A DNA stretch of 30,529 nt from Deltaproteobacteria bacterium (GTDB lineage: Bacteria > Desulfobacterota > Binatia > Binatales > Binataceae): the NCBI GenBank assembly GCA_021786815.1, contig JAJYMR010000407.1, forward strand, positions 1 to 30,529, written 5' to 3'. The position numbers and the translations under genes are program-made. How positions within the stretch are numbered: the stretch's first letter is position 1; each line of letters begins with the position of its first letter. The notes under the pieces were generated by a model. The model searched no databases and was not told the DNA's origin. It was given only the letters and a program-made list of their open reading frames with translations. Below, in pieces: positions 1 through 7,197 of the stretch.

Positions 1-1
1 T

Positions 2-712
2 TCGGAAAAAGAAGATCCGAACTTTGCACCCGAGCCGTATTCGAGCCTCTACCAGCGTTCGACGTATCAATCGATGCGCAACCTGGAAGGACACGTCTTC
101 AGGCAGCTCGCGGGCCGCCTCGCGACACTGCCCGCCGAAGTGCGCGAGCAGGCCCAGAAGCTTCTCGGACACCGGGCGCGGATTTCCGCATGCTTCGAGG
201 CGCTTCTCAAGACGCGGGTAAGCGCGGTGCGGATGCGATGCCACGGCGATCTGCATCTCGGACAGCTCCTCAACACCGGCAATGATTTCGTGATTATCGA
301 CTTCGAAGGCGAACCGGCGCGCTCCCTGGCCGACCGAAGACGCAAGCGCTCGGCGCTGCGCGACGTGGCCGGGATGCTTCGCTCGTTCCATTACGCCGCT
401 TGCGTGGCGCTGCTCGAGCAGCGCGAGGCGGGTACTCTCGCGGCGGTGGATTTCAAGAAGATGTCGCAATGGGCCAGGCTCTGGCAGACCTGGTCGTCGT
501 GGGCTTTCATGAAAGAGTATCTCGCGGTGGCGGATCAGGCGCCCTTCGTGCCCAGGGACCGCGAGGAGCTTCGCGTGCTCATCAACGCCTTCCAGATGGA
601 AAAAGCGGTTTATGAAGTGGGTTACGAACTAAATAACCGTCCGCAATGGCTCCGGATCCCGCTTAGCGGAATCGAACAGATCCTGGGCGTGGAGCCGGCC
701 GATAACGCCTGA
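2..712 (+). CDS. Maltokinase domain, C-terminal part (probable TreS-maltokinase fusion), 5' partial
   Basis: The reading frame is open from base 2, so the gene starts outside the window; about 236 residues are visible. The family phosphorylates maltose with ATP to maltose 1-phosphate, feeding GlgE-type alpha-glucan synthesis; in many bacteria it is fused to trehalose synthase (TreS), which interconverts trehalose and maltose. Visible here: the segment reading EPYSSLYQRSTYQSMRNL, typical of the kinase part of such fusions; the catalytic-loop motif HGDLHLGQ (Asp encoded near 248) and the metal-binding IIDFEGEP about 17 residues later, followed by the helical C-lobe. It ends convergently 41 bases from the next gene. 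The fusion cannot be confirmed because the N-terminal part is missing; a stand-alone Pep2/Mak maltokinase is the alternative. Cytoplasmic. Confidence 0.9.
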   Translation, partial: SEKEDPNFAPEPYSSLYQRSTYQSMRNLEGHVFRQLAGRLATLPAEVREQAQKLLGHRARISACFEALLKTRVSAVRMRCHGDLHLGQLLNTGNDFVIIDFEGEPARSLADRRRKRSALRDVAGMLRSFHYAACVALLEQREAGTLAAVDFKKMSQWARLWQTWSSWAFMKEYLAVADQAPFVPRDREELRVLINAFQMEKAVYEVGYELNNRPQWLRIPLSGIEQILGVEPADNA

Positions 713-713
713 C

Positions 714-728
714 GCCGCGCGGGGCGGC
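714..728. terminator. Short GC hairpin between convergent genes
   Basis: GCCGC (714-718) and GCGGC (724-728) form a 5-bp stem with a 5-base loop in the 41-base gap between the maltokinase stop and the stop of the minus-strand membrane protein. There is no T-run, so terminator function in either direction is only a guess from position. Confidence 0.25.
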
Positions 729-753
729 CGTGCCATCCGAACGGCGAATCCAG

Positions 754-999
754 CTAGAAGAAATGAAGCGCGAAGTTGAATCCGACCAGGACTATCGCGG
801 CAACCATTGCGATACAGGCGCCTATCACCGAGCCGCGCGCGGCCATCGCGCGCACGTGGTGCCGCTCAAGCGGCCCGGACCATAGGCGCCTTACCTCGAA
901 ATACCCGACCGTCACCGCCGCGCCGAGCAAGCCGCCAAGAATTGCCGACAGCAGGAGGACCGGGAGGAACATGCCGAATACGATTTCGTAACCAAGCAT
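754..999 (-). CDS. Small two-helix inner-membrane protein, unknown function
   Basis: 81 residues. The frame is open further upstream, but I chose the ATG at 999 because GGGAGG lies just before it and the extra residues upstream look non-coding. Two hydrophobic stretches (about residues 6-32, rich in Leu, Gly and Ala, and 54-78) flank a short basic loop (RRLWSGPLERHH), which suggests a hairpin membrane protein with a cytoplasmic loop. I do not recognise the family. It lies downstream of the 67-residue gene on the same strand, separated by about 195 bases that contain a strong hairpin, so the two are probably separate transcripts. Confidence 0.6.
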   Translation of the reverse strand: MLGYEIVFGMFLPVLLLSAILGGLLGAAVTVGYFEVRRLWSGPLERHHVRAMAARGSVIGACIAMVAAIVLVGFNFALHFF

Positions 1000-1128
1000 T
1001 CCCTGCCTCCCAGGCACCGCGCGATTATCCTCCGGCGCGCAAACAAGCGGCAACCCCCGTCTCCAACGAGACGCTTCCCTCTCCCGCCCGAGCGATGATC
1101 ATGAATCCGGATAGGCTTGAGCGGCCAT

Positions 1129-1169
1129 CCATTCGACGCCGGGCCCCGTTGCGCTCCGGCGCCGAATGG
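1129..1169. terminator. 14-bp-arm hairpin downstream of the 67-residue gene
   Basis: The arms at 1129-1142 (CCATTCGACGCCGG) and 1156-1169 are inverted repeats with a single mismatch around a 13-base loop. The hairpin begins 26 bases past the stop codon of the minus-strand gene at 1195-1398. It lacks a T-run, so it may be a terminator, an mRNA-end stabiliser or a REP-like element. Confidence 0.45.
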
Positions 1170-1194
1170 ATCGTCGTCTCGGCGCGGCGCGCGT

Positions 1195-1398
1195 TCAGTG
1201 ACAGCCGCCGTGCCTCAGCTTTCGGAGCGCCGCAAGAAGGTCGCGTTTTTCGGTGAATTTCCCGACCAGCACCATGCTACGCAGCAGTTCGATCTCCTGG
1301 TGCGTAATCCGATGCCTCGTGATTAGCTCCGCGTCCCCTCGGAACTCGTCCCAGAGCTGTTTTCGGCCTTCCGCTCCCGTGAATTGTTGAGCCATCAT
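1195..1398 (-). CDS. Small hydrophilic protein (67 aa), unknown function
   Basis: I do not recognise a family. The protein is charged and predicted mostly helical, without membrane segment or signal peptide; its C-terminal part is basic (EKRDLLAALRKLRHGGCH) and ends in Cys-His. The strongest evidence that it is real is the ribosome binding site AAGGAGGTG (on the minus strand, at 1405-1413), eight bases before tandem ATG codons at 1398 and 1395; 1398 gives the better spacing. This is the best Shine-Dalgarno sequence I noticed in the window and suggests high expression. An AT-rich stretch at about 1485-1520 lies upstream and a strong hairpin lies downstream, so it looks like a single-gene transcript. 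Confidence 0.65.
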   Translation of the reverse strand: MMAQQFTGAEGRKQLWDEFRGDAELITRHRITHQEIELLRSMVLVGKFTEKRDLLAALRKLRHGGCH

Positions 1399-1484
1399 GG
1401 ACCGACACCTCCTTACAAAAGCGCCAAGGAGTTGCCGCCAAGGGAGATGGCCCCAAGAGCCCCTGGCAACACGCCTGCGTTCTT

Positions 1485-1521
1485 GAATCTACAAATTGTA
1501 TATTTCTGCTACACAGTCAAG
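1485..1521 (-). promoter_or_regulatory. Candidate promoter region of the 67-residue gene
   Basis: This is a local AT-rich island in GC-rich DNA, about 90-120 bases upstream of the 67-residue gene. On the minus strand it contains TTGACT (1515-1520) and TATACA (1497-1502), but they are only 12 bases apart, too close for an ideal sigma-70 pair. The site is weakly supported. Confidence 0.25.
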
Positions 1522-1558
1522 AGGCGCCTTGCCCGTCTGCCGACACGGAGTAAGGAGC

Positions 1559-1592
1559 GGAGCGCGATGCGCCGATGGGTGCGTCGCGCTCC
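1559..1592 (-). terminator. Probable terminator of the glycosyltransferase gene
   Basis: GGAGCGCGA (1559-1567) and TCGCGCTCC (1584-1592) form a perfect 9-bp stem around a 16-base loop, starting 37 bases past the stop codon of the minus-strand glycosyltransferase. An alternative register pairs AAGGAGCG (1552-1559) with CGCTCCTT (1587-1594). No long T-run follows on the minus strand. Confidence 0.45.
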
Positions 1593-1628
1593 TTCAATCC
1601 GGGGTCTCCGGCGGTTCAGAATCTTTCG

Positions 1629-4007
1629 CTATGTGCCCGGCTGAATTTGAACAGTTGTGCCCGCGTCCGCTTGGGCCAAAGGCCCGGACACCGGCTCGGT
1701 GCGGGTGCGCGCCACAGACTCGGCGACAGGTTCGCAAACCGAGGCGATCTCCGCGCCCATCATGATTCCGTTGGGTCCGACCAGTTCCCGCAGTTCGGGT
1801 CCACGCCAGAAGGACGCACCAAAAATCGGCATCCGCTCTTCCAGGCCCTGAAGCACGCTTTGCGCCGCCTCGCGCACGCGGACGAGCCCCAGGTCTTCCG
1901 CCGCCTCGCGCAGCCCGATCAGGTAGCGCAACGCGTACCACAGAAAGCCCGCCATCAGCATCATCAAGCCCCCGTGGACCCATCGCGAGTTCGCGAGGTC
2001 TGAGGCGCCAAAGCATGCGCAGTAAGCCAGCATCGCGAGCGTTGACGCGATGTACAGGCGTGGCGCCGCCGTGCGTCCAGGGACCTTCGGCGTGCGGCCA
2101 AACGGAGTGTTGCGTCCGGTCACCGCCTGATGAAGCGACTTGGCCACGCCTCCGAGGTTTATCGGGACCAGAAGCAGGTTGAGGGCGTAAACGCGCGGCA
2201 GGTCGCTCCACTGGTAGCCGTTCATCACGAGGTCGCGCCCGTTGAGCAGGAGGTAGGGAATCGTCAACACCGCAAGCCACTGGCTCCGCATCGCGCCGTC
2301 GAACGGGAACGCCAGCAGGACGAGCATCCCGACACTGAGCACCGCGAGCGAGGTGAGATAGTGGACGCGAAGGAACCCTTCGGCGAGACGCGCAGCCCGC
2401 CTCGGGCCCGTGAACATGTAGCGCAACAGCTTGGGCAGAATGAGCAGTCCGCCGTTCGCCCATCGCCGCCGCTGGATCACGAGCGCGCCGAAGTCGGGCG
2501 GCGTCGCGCTGTAGGCCAGCCGCTCCGGATAGTTGTAAAGCGTCCAGCCCTTCGCAATCAGGTCAACGGTGGACTCGGTGTCCTCGATTACCGTCCGATC
2601 CTGGATGTACCTGATTATCGGGAAACCGCGCTCCTCGAACGTCTCGCGGATATCGTCGAGCGCCCGCTTTCTCAAAAGCGCGTTGGCGCCAACCCAATAG
2701 GTCGCGCTGAACTGCGTCGTGCCCTGATGGATGACGTGCTGCAGGTCGGTGGTCGCGCCCGCGACGCGTTCAAGCAGAACCGGCGTGCCCGGCACCGCGC
2801 TGTACGGTGTCTGGACGACCGCGACCCGCTCGTTCCCCGTCTGCTCCATCACGTGGACCAGCTTGAGCGCGTAATCGCCGAGCAGCAGGCTGTCGGCGTC
2901 GAGCGTGATGATGTAATCGCTGTCAGGGACGAGCAAGTCCGCATCGGCCGGCTCGCAATCCTCCAGGTGCAGCCCGTCGGCGCGCGTCGTCTTGCGCAGG
3001 CTCCGGCCCATCAAAGCGATGTAACTGTTCAGGTTCATCGCTTTGTTCGGCGCGTGGGAAAGATTGACGTAGCGCTTGCGTTCGAAACTGGTGAGTTCGA
3101 CGTCGAAGAGCGAGGCCAGCCGCCGATATTCGTGACGAATCGCCCGCGTGGAAATCTCCGGCGAGCCCGAGCGCGCCGCGTCGGCCTCGAAATCCCGCGC
3201 CCGCGCCCTGAGTGCGCGCGCTGGTTCGCGCAGAACCCTCTCGGCGCAGAGCGCGTCGGTGTGGTCACCGCCAGCCAGCGACTCGGCCCTGGTCTCGAGC
3301 CACTGAGCCGCATGGCGGTAAAGCGTGGCGAGCCGCCGCGCCTCGGCGTGAGGCTGCACCGTGCCGGCCGCGTCGCGTTTTTCGAAATCGTCGAGCGCCA
3401 GCCGGAATGGCCGCGCCGCGTCGCGCAGCATAAGCCGCATCTCGCCGGGTATCGCCCGAGTCTCCTCAAGCTGACGCGCGGCGGCTGGGCTGTCAGGGTT
3501 CGGCGGATCGTCGATCAGCAGCACGATACGCCGGCGCGGGTACTCCATCAGAGCAGCCGACAGCAACGTCTGCATCACGATCCGCTTCTCCTCCCGGTAG
3601 GAAGGAATCAGGACGGTCAGCGAGGGCGGGTTTTCGCGGTCGAACGGCGCTTCGAGCTCAGCTCGTTCGGCCTCACGATGCGCCATGCGCCGGCTCAGAT
3701 AGCCCAGCCTCGCCAGCAAATAGACGAGATTGCCGTAAACAAAGAAGTAGACGATCGCGATGAACGAGGACTGCTCGAAAATCGGCCATCCGTAGCCTTC
3801 GCGAATTCGCTCCACTAGCACCGGTCCGACGTCGAAGCCGAGCATCACAGCTCCGGCTATCGTCACGGCAAGGCCGGCGATCGTGTATAGCCTTTCCCGC
3901 CGGAAATCCGGCGACTCGTGGCGAGCCTGCTTCTCAGCGCCCGCTCCTTCGAAAACGTCAGCTTGATGTGTGGAACTTGAAGAGGCAATTCCCCCGGTGG
4001 TGAACAT
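1629..4007 (-). CDS. Membrane-bound family 2 (BcsA-like) glycosyltransferase
   Basis: 792 residues. Family 2 processive glycosyltransferases add sugars from nucleotide-sugar donors to a growing chain and often export it through their own membrane helices. Motifs in order: two N-terminal helices (about 42-62 and 81-105), LTVLIPSYREE, first Asp in IDDPPNP (166-167), donor-binding DAD in ITLDADS (370-372), acceptor/catalytic-base ED in VIEDTES (475-476), and QRRRW (512-516, QxxRW signature). Several C-terminal helices follow, then a polar tail. The span from first Asp to DAD is about 200 residues, far longer than in BcsA (about 70); the extra part (about 175-315) is Arg/Ala/Glu-rich and probably helical. 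The ATG at 4007 has GGGAG six bases upstream. No PilZ domain or BcsB-like partner is visible, so the polymer is unknown. It could also be a non-processive glucosyltransferase. Confidence 0.9.
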   Translation of the reverse strand: MFTTGGIASSSSTHQADVFEGAGAEKQARHESPDFRRERLYTIAGLAVTIAGAVMLGFDVGPVLVERIREGYGWPIFEQSSFIAIVYFFVYGNLVYLLARLGYLSRRMAHREAERAELEAPFDRENPPSLTVLIPSYREEKRIVMQTLLSAALMEYPRRRIVLLIDDPPNPDSPAAARQLEETRAIPGEMRLMLRDAARPFRLALDDFEKRDAAGTVQPHAEARRLATLYRHAAQWLETRAESLAGGDHTDALCAERVLREPARALRARARDFEADAARSGSPEISTRAIRHEYRRLASLFDVELTSFERKRYVNLSHAPNKAMNLNSYIALMGRSLRKTTRADGLHLEDCEPADADLLVPDSDYIITLDADSLLLGDYALKLVHVMEQTGNERVAVVQTPYSAVPGTPVLLERVAGATTDLQHVIHQGTTQFSATYWVGANALLRKRALDDIRETFEERGFPIIRYIQDRTVIEDTESTVDLIAKGWTLYNYPERLAYSATPPDFGALVIQRRRWANGGLLILPKLLRYMFTGPRRAARLAEGFLRVHYLTSLAVLSVGMLVLLAFPFDGAMRSQWLAVLTIPYLLLNGRDLVMNGYQWSDLPRVYALNLLLVPINLGGVAKSLHQAVTGRNTPFGRTPKVPGRTAAPRLYIASTLAMLAYCACFGASDLANSRWVHGGLMMLMAGFLWYALRYLIGLREAAEDLGLVRVREAAQSVLQGLEERMPIFGASFWRGPELRELVGPNGIMMGAEIASVCEPVAESVARTRTEPVSGPLAQADAGTTVQIQPGT

Positions 4008-4314
4008 GGGCTCCCGGTCTCGGTGTAAGTCTTTGGAAGGCAGGTAAAATCCAAGTCCTGTGCCATGGGGCGGGAGCGGCGAAACGGCTCGTTGTCCTGA
4101 AAAAACATTCGGTAGGATGCGGAAAACTTACCCAACGGTCGACGACCGCCTGCCTGCACTCGATACCACGTGGGACGGAGCTTTAACCCAATGCGTGGGA
4201 TATCCACACCATTTGAGTAGATCGGGTTTTCGAAAGAACCGGCCGCACGGCGCAAGGCCGAGCCGCCGCCGCTCGTGGCATGATTCGGCGGAGCAACCGC
4301 CTAAGGCGAAGCCT
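4008..4314. other. 307-base gap between desaturase and glycosyltransferase genes
   Basis: I see no gene here. Both flanking genes are on the minus strand, so the region should hold the end of the desaturase transcript and possibly a promoter for the glycosyltransferase. A short AAGGC-GAA-GCCTT inverted repeat lies immediately after the desaturase stop (about 4302-4314). The 8-bp palindromes CCACGTGG and GGATATCC occur near 4168 and 4199. I found no convincing -35/-10 pair. Confidence 0.4.
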
Positions 4315-5193
4315 TCAGACCTGCCTTAAGTGACGGACGTCGGTCGCAACCCCGATCTTCTCGAGCACACGGATCATCAGATAGCCGACGTCGGGCTGCC
4401 GCCACGTCCATCCGAGCCTTGCCAGGCCCGGGCGCGAATGGTGGTTGCGATGCCAGTTCTCGCCCTGGAAGAAGTGCATGACGGAAAGCCAACCTACGTT
4501 GCGGCTGGAATCCTCGCCGGGGACGATCCCCGGCTCCGTATGACAGATGCTGTTGACGAAGCATTGGGCGTGAAGCGCGAAAACCAGACGGATAGCACCC
4601 AGCCAGAAGAAGGCGCACGCGCCGAAATACAGGCCGAAGAAGAACGACAGCCCAACGATCGGCCCCTCCAGAAAGTCCCAGGTCCGTAACGCACGCAGGT
4701 CCAGATCACGACAGAAGCGCTCGACCGGGGGAGCGTCGGTCTGCCATAGCCATCGCAGATGCGCCCACCAGAAGCCGTGATAGACCGGGCTCGAGATGTC
4801 CTCGATGGTGTCGGCGTAGGCGTGATGCAGCCGATGCCTGACAACCCAGCTAATCGGCACGCCGGAACCGTTGAACACGGCGAAGAACGTCAATATCGCT
4901 GATGCCCACGAATTAAGCCTGAGCGCGCGATGCGCGAGTGCGCGGTGATAGCAAATGGTGGTGCCGAGCCCCCCGATCCACGCCAGCGCGATCGCGCCCA
5001 GGAAAATCCGCCAGCCCGGGAGCGGAAAAAGGATTAGACCAACCGCCGCGGTTATGTGGATCGCGACGATCCAGAAAAAAACCGGGGCATGCTTCCAGGT
5101 CGTACGCCACCAGGGCCATTGCCAGGAGGGGGTTGTGACAGACTTCGGGGGCTCGGCCGCTATGGCGGCGCTCAACGCTCGCTCTTGATTCAT
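4315..5193 (-). CDS. Acyl-CoA (delta-9 type) fatty acid desaturase
   Basis: 292 residues. Integral membrane di-iron enzymes of this family introduce a cis double bond into saturated fatty acyl chains, using O2 and electrons from a ferredoxin or cytochrome-type donor. The three histidine boxes are intact: HRALAH (H83-H88, HX4H), HRLHH (H120, H123, H124, HXXHH) and HRNHH (H248, H251, H252), plus further candidate ligands at H208 and H218. Hydrophobic pairs lie at about 36-76 and 172-210. The segment GENWHRNHHSRP and the length match bacterial stearoyl-CoA desaturase homologues rather than eukaryotic fusions with cytochrome b5. The ribosome binding site before the ATG at 5193 is weak. A 7-bp inverted repeat sits in the 5' leader. 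No dedicated redox partner is encoded nearby. Confidence 0.92.
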   Translation of the reverse strand: MNQERALSAAIAAEPPKSVTTPSWQWPWWRTTWKHAPVFFWIVAIHITAAVGLILFPLPGWRIFLGAIALAWIGGLGTTICYHRALAHRALRLNSWASAILTFFAVFNGSGVPISWVVRHRLHHAYADTIEDISSPVYHGFWWAHLRWLWQTDAPPVERFCRDLDLRALRTWDFLEGPIVGLSFFFGLYFGACAFFWLGAIRLVFALHAQCFVNSICHTEPGIVPGEDSSRNVGWLSVMHFFQGENWHRNHHSRPGLARLGWTWRQPDVGYLMIRVLEKIGVATDVRHLRQV

Positions 5194-5217
5194 ACCGGGC
5201 TGACATCACACCTTGGG

Positions 5218-5237
5218 CAACGGCTCTTGCGCCGTTG
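5218..5237 (-). promoter_or_regulatory. Inverted repeat in the desaturase 5' leader
   Basis: CAACGGC (5218-5224) and GCCGTTG (5231-5237) are perfect 7-bp arms around a 6-base loop, 24 bases upstream of the desaturase start codon. This position suits a repressor operator or an RNA leader hairpin. No T-run follows, so it is unlikely to be a plain terminator. Confidence 0.35.
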
Positions 5238-5411
5238 ACCCGACAGCAGACTTTAGCTGGAGCGGAAGAATTCCCGAAATTCGCGACGGCTCATTTTTCT
5301 TTCGCCGCGAGTTGACAAGGCGGCGCCGGGATGCGCCAATTTCCAGCGGTGCGGCGCCGGGTTGGAACGCGCGGGAACCTTCGCGGGCACTTCGGATAGA
5401 GGGCGGTTGGG

Positions 5412-6203
5412 CTAACGTCCCTCGAATCGCGGCTTTCGCTTCTCGACCTTTGCCCTGAACGCCTCGCGGGTGTCGGCGGTGCTGAACATCCTGATGTGAC
5501 GCTCGCTCTCCAGAGCGATGTAGCTCTCGAGGTCCATGCGCTCCGCCTCCACGAAATTCGATTTCATCGTGCGCAGCGCAATCGGCGCGGCCTCGGCAAG
5601 CCGCTCGACGATGGCGCGAACCTCGTCACGAAAGCGCTCGCCGTCGAACACGCGCGAAACCAGGCCGATGCGCAGCGCGTGCTCCGCGTCGAACTTGCCG
5701 GGCAACATATATAGTTCGCGGGCCTGCGCCGCGCCGACGATTCGCGGCAAAAACCACGGGCCGCCCATGTCACCCGCGACCGCCACGTCCAGAAACGCGG
5801 TGTTGAAGCGGGCCGAACGCGCCGCGAAACGCAGGTCGCACGCGCACGCCCATCCGAGCCCCGCTCCCGCGCACGCGCCGTTGATGGCGGCTATCGTCAC
5901 CGCCGGCATCTCGTGCAACAGCACCGGGACGCGGAAATCGCGCGCCTGAAGCCGATCCTCGGGACCGCCCTCGCCTCCAGCCGCCGTCACCTGGAGGTCC
6001 GCGCCCGGGCAGAAACCTCGGCCCGCGCCGGTCAGCACTAACACGCGCAGCTCTCGATCCTCGGCAGCCGCGGCAAGCGCCTCTCCCGTCTCACGCAGCA
6101 TCCGGTTGGTCATTCCATTGAGCCGCTCGGGCCGATTCAGCAGCAGCGTCGCTATCGGTCCGGACTTCTCGTAACGAATCGTCTCGAAAGTCCGCCCGCT
6201 CAT
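5412..6203 (-). CDS. Enoyl-CoA hydratase/isomerase family protein (second of the pair)
   Basis: 263 residues, full length for a crotonase-fold enzyme acting on acyl-CoA thioesters in the cytoplasm. Visible: LNRPERLNGM, the oxyanion-hole segment GRGFCPGADL (about 61-70), the NGACAGAGLG glycine-rich CoA loop (about 109-118) and the C-terminal KVEKRKPRFEGR. Aligned by eye with rat mitochondrial hydratase, both catalytic glutamates (Glu144, Glu164) are replaced, by Gly and Phe. An acidic residue (Asp in AGDMGG) falls where delta3-delta2-enoyl-CoA isomerases and PaaG carry their single catalytic acid. Isomerase or another crotonase reaction is therefore more likely than hydration. Its ATG overlaps the stop of the upstream paralogue (ATGA, 6200-6203), so the two are translationally coupled. 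Confidence 0.9.
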   Translation of the reverse strand: MSGRTFETIRYEKSGPIATLLLNRPERLNGMTNRMLRETGEALAAAAEDRELRVLVLTGAGRGFCPGADLQVTAAGGEGGPEDRLQARDFRVPVLLHEMPAVTIAAINGACAGAGLGWACACDLRFAARSARFNTAFLDVAVAGDMGGPWFLPRIVGAAQARELYMLPGKFDAEHALRIGLVSRVFDGERFRDEVRAIVERLAEAAPIALRTMKSNFVEAERMDLESYIALESERHIRMFSTADTREAFRAKVEKRKPRFEGR

Positions 6204-7021
6204 GATTTCCCTCCCTTGAATCGCTCGAAGCGCGGTGGACGGCGCTCCATGAACGAGGCCACACCCTCGGTCGCGTCGGGATGGCCGAGCGACTCGCGCA
6301 CCAGCGCGTCCGTCTCGCGTATCGCAGGCTCGAACGGGGCCGAGAGATGGCGGTACACCTGGGACTTGATTACCGCAAGAGAGCGCGGCGAGACCTCCGC
6401 GGCGAGCGCTCGCAAGTAGGCCCGGGCCTCTTCGAGCAGCTTGTCGGCGGGTACGAGCCTATCCACCAGGCCCATTCGAAAGGCTTCCGCGGCGTCTATC
6501 CGGCGCGAACTCCACAGCAGGTCGAGCGCCCGGCTCGTCCCAAGCAGCCGCGGCAAGAGCCAGCTCGTCCCGTGCTCCGCGATAAGGCCGCGGCGCGAAA
6601 AGGCGGTCGTGAAGCTCGCGTTTTCGGACGCGAAACGCAGGTCGCACATCATCGCGAGCACGAAACCGCCTCCCGCTGAGACGCCGTTGACCGCCGCGAT
6701 GATCGGCTTCGGAATCCGAAGCAGGTAGCTGAACAAAGCGGGCAACTCGTCTTCGGATTCGGCCGAACGCTCTTCGGCGGGTGCGCCGATTGCCGCCGAG
6801 CGCGCCAGGTCACCGGCGTCGAGCCCGGCGCTGAACGCGCGCCCGGCTCCGGTTACGACGATACCGATAACACGCTGGTCGGCCGCCGCGCGGTCCACTG
6901 CGCGGCGGATCTCCTCGACCATGCCGAAAGTGAACGCGTTCAGCTTCTCAGGACGGTCGAGCCGAATCAGCGCGACCGGCTCCTCGATTTCCAGAACCAC
7001 GTGCGAGCCGTCGGAGTTCAT
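6200..7021 (-). CDS. Enoyl-CoA hydratase/isomerase family protein (first of the pair)
   Basis: 273 residues, crotonase fold. Visible: IRLDRPEKLNAFT, GRAFSAGLDAGDL (oxyanion-hole segment), AAVNGVSAGGGFVLAMMCDLRF (CoA and oxyanion loop; shown here only as landmark), FSRRGLIAEHGTSW, and a C-terminal FMERRPPRFERF. As in its neighbour, the two hydratase glutamates appear absent, but a Glu in LIAEHG occupies the isomerase-type catalytic position (compare yeast Eci1 LITEGG and PaaG LIPDSGG, from memory). The pair is clearly diverged and is not a recent duplication. It lies 176 bases downstream of the EthD-domain gene on the same strand. Likely role: double-bond shifting in the breakdown of an unusual acyl-CoA; the substrate is not readable from sequence. 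Confidence 0.9.
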   Translation of the reverse strand: MNSDGSHVVLEIEEPVALIRLDRPEKLNAFTFGMVEEIRRAVDRAAADQRVIGIVVTGAGRAFSAGLDAGDLARSAAIGAPAEERSAESEDELPALFSYLLRIPKPIIAAVNGVSAGGGFVLAMMCDLRFASENASFTTAFSRRGLIAEHGTSWLLPRLLGTSRALDLLWSSRRIDAAEAFRMGLVDRLVPADKLLEEARAYLRALAAEVSPRSLAVIKSQVYRHLSAPFEPAIRETDALVRESLGHPDATEGVASFMERRPPRFERFKGGKS

Positions 7022-7197
7022 GCGGCCGATCCTGACACGAGCATGGTCTCCTGCTCAAACCGCGATAGCGCTTGCCCGACTGCGGGACAGCCCTGCGCGG
7101 CGGCGCGGCTCGCGTCATCGCTCGGCAAAGCGAAGGCCGGCTTCCGGGCAGTCGGTCTGCGACGCCGTGGCCGCTCCAATTCGCGCTCGCGCGAGGC

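Noticed and set aside
2130..3818. 562-residue open frame on the plus strand
   Set aside because: It lies wholly antisense to the glycosyltransferase, whose motifs are clear; the protein is Arg-rich with no recognisable domain. GC-rich coding DNA leaves long open antisense frames.
5312..5361. Perfect TTGACA box (5312-5317) and an 11-base direct repeat GCGGCGCCGGG (5320-5330 and 5351-5361)
   Set aside because: The TTGACA reads on the plus strand, where no gene follows for several kilobases, and no matching -10 was seen. The repeat is GC-rich and could arise by chance.
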